Assembly: GCA_964510225.1 (NCBI GenBank)
Contig: CAZEAN010000004.1
Location: forward strand, 35,556-99,555
Reading direction: 5' to 3'
DNA: 64,000 nucleotides
Source of the DNA: CAZEAN01 sp964510225
Lineage (GTDB): Bacteria; Planctomycetota; Planctomycetia; Isosphaerales; Isosphaeraceae
Positions 61,193 through 64,000 of the stretch are shown here, in pieces (within the stretch, counting starts at the first letter, position 1; each line of letters opens with the position of its first letter). The notes beneath the pieces are model-generated. The model was not told the origin of the DNA, searched no databases, and worked only from the letters and a program-made list of their open reading frames with translations. The position numbers and the translations under genes are program-made.

Positions 61193-61674
61193 GAGAATCT
61201 GTGGGTGCGTTTCCGCTCGGGAAGCCGTCCAAGGTTGTGCAGGAGAGACAGTTTCACCACCTGAGGGCTCTGGAAACCGTACGACTTTCTCGTCACCAGT
61301 TTGACCTTGTTGTTCAACCCCTCGACTGACCCGACAAGATCTCGCCCCGGCCCGGAACTAGTTCAGGATCAAGCCCCGGTGCGACCGGATCCTCTAGGTG
61401 ACCTTCTTCATCGGGTCCAGGCGGGAACGCATCACCCGGACAGTCCACTCGTCCAGGAACTTCCCCGGCCACGCCGCACACTAGAACTCCCAGAGCCGCT
61501 GGAAGTCCTCCCCCAGTAGATACGCCCGCACCGTCCGCAGGTCGATCGGCTGTTCTTTCTCGGGAGCACCTGGACCAGCAGGGCCGGCCCCGCGTCGTGC
61601 TCCTCCAGCCGGGCCCGGTCATAGACGAACGACTTGAATTTCTGTACCCGATTGAGGATCGTCTGGATACGCAT
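61189..61674 (-). pseudogene. ISL3-type transposase remnant with deletion, stops and frameshift
   Basis: On the minus strand the start MRIQTILNRVQKFKSFVYDR followed by RKNSRSTCGRCGR is the N-terminus of an ISL3-family transposase. In another frame DLRTVRAYLLGEDFQRLWEF, a TAG, AAWPGKFLDEWTVRVMRSRL and DPMKKVT, a TAG, RIRSHRGLILN, a TAG, FRAG follows, then, after a further shift, LNNKVKLVTRKSYGFQSPQV and LLHNLGRLPERKRTHRFS with TAA at 61191-61189, the family C-terminus. The whole central catalytic part is missing. So this is a remnant with an internal deletion, at least three in-frame stops and a frameshift. Confidence 0.78.
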
Positions 61675-61933
61675 CCTGGGCCCCCCGGTTCGATGAAGCG
61701 TGGAAACTCCATCATGGTCGGGGGTTGTTGCAGGATGCGATTCCTCCTCTTACGTCGGGGCCGTCTGTCGCGTAACCATCCAGATATTGATTCTGCATAA
61801 CAGCCTACAATTGAAACCGAAGCTCCGACGTGTCAATGTGGAGGCAGTTTGGATTTCTCGACACGTAGACTACACAGCAGTTGAGCCTGCAAATCTTCGG
61901 ATGACACCATCGTTTAGAAGGAACAGACCAGTT

Positions 61934-62752
61934 ATGCTCACCAGACGCATTCTCGGATTAGTCGCGCTCGGACTCGGGGCCATCGGGGTCCTAGCTGCCT
62001 TGATTCTCGTCGTCGGTGTCTGGGTCACCGCCGGTCGAGTTCAGGGGCTCGTCGATGGGCTCACTGCTTCAGCAAATCGTGGTGTGGAACGGGTCTCGCA
62101 GCTCCTAACTCAAGTCGCGGCTCGCACCGAGGCGATCGATGAACGTGTTCTCGCGGTATCCAGTCAACTTGCCGATCCTGGTGAACCAGCCGACGATCCG
62201 AACAAAGACCTCGGGACAGAACTTACCCGCATCGCAGTATTGGAGTCCGCCTCACAAGAGTTACAGGCTTGGGCGTCTCAAGCCGATCAGGCATCCGAGC
62301 GACTGCAAGATGTCTCAATGGCCCTAACCGACTTCCCTTTTCCGACCGAAAAAGCTACGAAATCGATCTCTGGCCTTGCCACCCGACTCGATGAGCTTTC
62401 CGGTACGTTAGGTGAGGCCGTCGTCGATCTCGAGGAGTTATACGGCGTACTTAAAACGATCGCCCGAGCAGCCGGAATGCCCGACGAGGCGCGACGCTCA
62501 GCGGACAAGCTATCGAGAGCGACTTCAGATCGACTGGGAGCAGTTCTTGCGAGGGTAGAGAATGTGCGGAGCCGGTTTGATGAAGTTCAGTCGGTGCTCC
62601 AAGAACTCTCAGATCAAGCCCGAAAATGGATCCGCGAGGCAGCTGCACTCTTGACTTTCCTTTTGATCTGGCTGGGAGCTGGCCAGGCAAGTCTGCTTTA
62701 CTTTGGCTGGACCTCGTTAGCGACCCAAGTACAACGTGAAACAACTCAGTAG
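61934..62752 (+). CDS. membrane-anchored coiled-coil protein, unknown function
   Basis: A 272-residue protein with an N-terminal membrane span (LGLVALGLGAIGVLAALILV), a long helical region rich in Ala, Gln, Glu and Leu (VERVSQLLTQVAARTEAIDE, LQAWASQADQASERLQDVSM) with heptad character, and a C-terminal span (AAALLTFLLIWLGAGQASLL). Topology is reminiscent of methyl-accepting proteins without the signalling tip, or of membrane scaffold proteins. ATG 61934 follows AGAAGGAACAG; the frame is open back to 61700 over transposon-derived sequence, which is not used. It stands alone beside the IS remnants. Confidence 0.68.
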   Translation: MLTRRILGLVALGLGAIGVLAALILVVGVWVTAGRVQGLVDGLTASANRGVERVSQLLTQVAARTEAIDERVLAVSSQLADPGEPADDPNKDLGTELTRIAVLESASQELQAWASQADQASERLQDVSMALTDFPFPTEKATKSISGLATRLDELSGTLGEAVVDLEELYGVLKTIARAAGMPDEARRSADKLSRATSDRLGAVLARVENVRSRFDEVQSVLQELSDQARKWIREAAALLTFLLIWLGAGQASLLYFGWTSLATQVQRETTQ

Positions 62753-62804
62753 CATACTGTCATAACATTGTGATTCCATCCCACGAATCGCCTCCTCAAG
62801 TCGC

Positions 62805-63554
62805 TCAAGTTGAAGGTAGTCGAGCCGCTGTTCTCTCCCAGACCGAAACGTGCGCGGTGCTGTGCCGTGTGAATGGTTCCTGATTCCAACCACCCCACCT
62901 CTCCCGGAGTCTCAATCCGGCGAATTCGCCCATGAGGTCGAGTTCCGAGGGCCAGACATACCGTAGAGGCGTGGAATATCGTTCTAGGGTACCATTAACA
63001 ACTCTGAGATGATGTGAAACGAGATCCTGAGTCACCACATCGTACTCATCGATTCCCCAATGGGTCTCGCTGAGGTCGAACGCAAGGAGTGACTCGCCTG
63101 GGGAGATCCTCTGGAGTCCGGGGACCATCACCTCAACCAAGAAGAAACCTCCCGGTTCGAGGTGCTTTGCTGCATTTCGGAAACACAAGACCTGGTCGGC
63201 CTGTGTTGTCAGATTCATCATGGTGTTAAACACAAGATAGACCAGGGAAAAGGCACCTTCGACCACCGTTGTGGCAAAGTCCCCAATCGTCACCCCGATC
63301 CCAGACGCCCCCGGTTTCTTGGAGAAACAGTCGATCATCGCGATAGAGAGATCGATTCCGTGGACAGGCACACCTCGCCTTGCCAGCGGTAAAGCAATCC
63401 GCCCTGTTCCAAGCCCGAACTCGAGCGCTCGTCCTTGGCCGGCTAATCGAGCAAGAACATCAATGATCGGGTCGATCACCTTGGGATCGTATAGAGCCGG
63501 ATCATCATCATAGAACTTAGCGATCCGTGCATCAAAGTGTCCATCGTCTGACAT
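62805..63554 (-). CDS. class I SAM-dependent methyltransferase
   Basis: A 249-residue methyltransferase with the Rossmann SAM motif GRALEFGLGTGRIALPLARR, the acidic loop VHGIDLSIAMIDCF and the strand FSLVYLVFNTMMNLTTQADQ. The start ATG 63554 follows AAGGAGGTT at seven bases, a near-perfect ribosome binding site, so the longer frame to 63635 is rejected. The family (methyltransferase domain 25 type) includes small-molecule and antibiotic-pathway enzymes; no substrate is indicated by the surroundings. Confidence 0.85.
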   Translation of the reverse strand: MSDDGHFDARIAKFYDDDPALYDPKVIDPIIDVLARLAGQGRALEFGLGTGRIALPLARRGVPVHGIDLSIAMIDCFSKKPGASGIGVTIGDFATTVVEGAFSLVYLVFNTMMNLTTQADQVLCFRNAAKHLEPGGFFLVEVMVPGLQRISPGESLLAFDLSETHWGIDEYDVVTQDLVSHHLRVVNGTLERYSTPLRYVWPSELDLMGEFAGLRLRERWGGWNQEPFTRHSTAHVSVWERTAARLPST

Positions 63555-64000
63555 TGAGACAACCTCCTTGACACGTAAGCTGAAGTTTCTTTCGAATATG
63601 CAATGTACCGAGAACCGCCATGTGCAGTACGGCACCCACGTGAGGCAAGAGTCACTCCGTCTATTCGAAATCGCTCATCCAATACAGGGAAAATGTATCT
63701 GACTTAGTTAAGTTACGCTTGCTTCACGCTGGCTCTCCATTTCAGCCTGGGATCACGACACTAAGACAACCCAATAATCGAGAGGGGTTGCCTTCATCAC
63801 TTGCCGACATCCCAACATTGTGCAGACTCCATCTGATACAAGCTAGATTCAATGGCCAGAACGCGATGCTTCGTCACGTCTGGTTCGATATTCTACAATC
63901 GCTTGATCGTACGCTTTCTTGGCATCCGCCCGCTCTTCTTCCTTGATTAGTTCTACTGTAACCGTTTTAACGAAGTTTCATGCGATTAGCTCGTATCGGA
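63555..64000. other. right-edge region without recognised gene
   Basis: These 446 bases contain only short frames without family matches or ribosome binding sites. The promoter of the methyltransferase gene should lie near 63570-63700. A gene could begin beyond the window edge. Confidence 0.4.

Noticed and set aside
1..64000. CRISPR arrays, tRNA and rRNA genes
   Set aside because: No evenly spaced direct repeats and no recognisable tRNA or rRNA segments were found by eye; a covariance-model search would be needed to exclude small RNAs.

Overview
The window looks like chromosomal DNA of a member of the Planctomycetota. Several independent signs point there: two DUF1559 pseudopilin-like proteins (type IV pilin-type N-terminus plus a C-terminal H-X9-DG motif), PEP-CTERM exported proteins, a MoxR/DUF58/von Willebrand A operon with very large VWA proteins, menaquinone synthesis by the futalosine route, and tetrahydromethanopterin-linked C1 genes (formyltransferase/hydrolase subunits B and D) in a bacterium. 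Coding density is high, genes sit in short operons on both strands, and no rRNA, tRNA or CRISPR array was seen.

1-4.8 kb: a late menaquinone cluster. A UbiD-family decarboxylase (cut by the left edge) is divergent from ubiE-ubiX-ubiA(mqnP), which runs convergently into mqnE. 4.4-13.5 kb, all minus strand: a small SWIM-type zinc-binding protein, an AI-2E-type permease with a long acidic insertion, a three-gene ABC-2 exporter, a VTT/DedA membrane protein with ExbB/ExbD, and an orphan tandem-ATPase sugar importer subunit. 13.6-19 kb: a heavily decayed PA14/FlgD-like gene, pdxA, a PfkB-family kinase and hypotheticals. 19.2-24.3 kb: a compact respiratory operon joining a Tat-exported DsrE-like protein, cbb3-type oxidase subunits CcoN and CcoO, a membrane di-haem cytochrome with an N-terminal Ig-like domain, and a TsdA-type thiosulfate dehydrogenase; it reads as a self-contained thiosulfate-to-oxygen electron path.

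24.4-36 kb: an RNase Z-like hydrolase, a Rieske protein, an NHL-repeat protein, then a five-gene MoxR-DUF58-VWA operon and a convergent PEP-CTERM metalloprotease candidate. 36.5-47 kb: small enzymes and hypotheticals, including an isochorismatase fold lacking its catalytic cysteine, a 75-residue protein ending in Gly-Gly like MoaD/ThiS, an FG-GAP repeat protein and an NtrC-type regulator. 47.3-51.8 kb, minus strand: a histidine-rich surface/metal-looking cluster (DUF2946-like protein, DUF1559 protein, lipoprotein, TIGR03769-type PEP-CTERM protein, and a second DUF1559 gene broken by a frameshift and an amber codon).

52-54.2 kb: fhcB-fhcD. 54.2-60.2 kb: a complete type I secretion operon (ABC transporter, HlyD-like adaptor, TolC-like channel) joined by ATGA overlaps. 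60.2-61.7 kb: an AT-rich palindrome-bearing gap followed by remnants of an IS630 and an ISL3 transposase placed tail to tail. The right end holds a membrane-anchored coiled-coil protein and a methyltransferase. Function calls rest on motif recognition in the translated sequence; no database search was possible.
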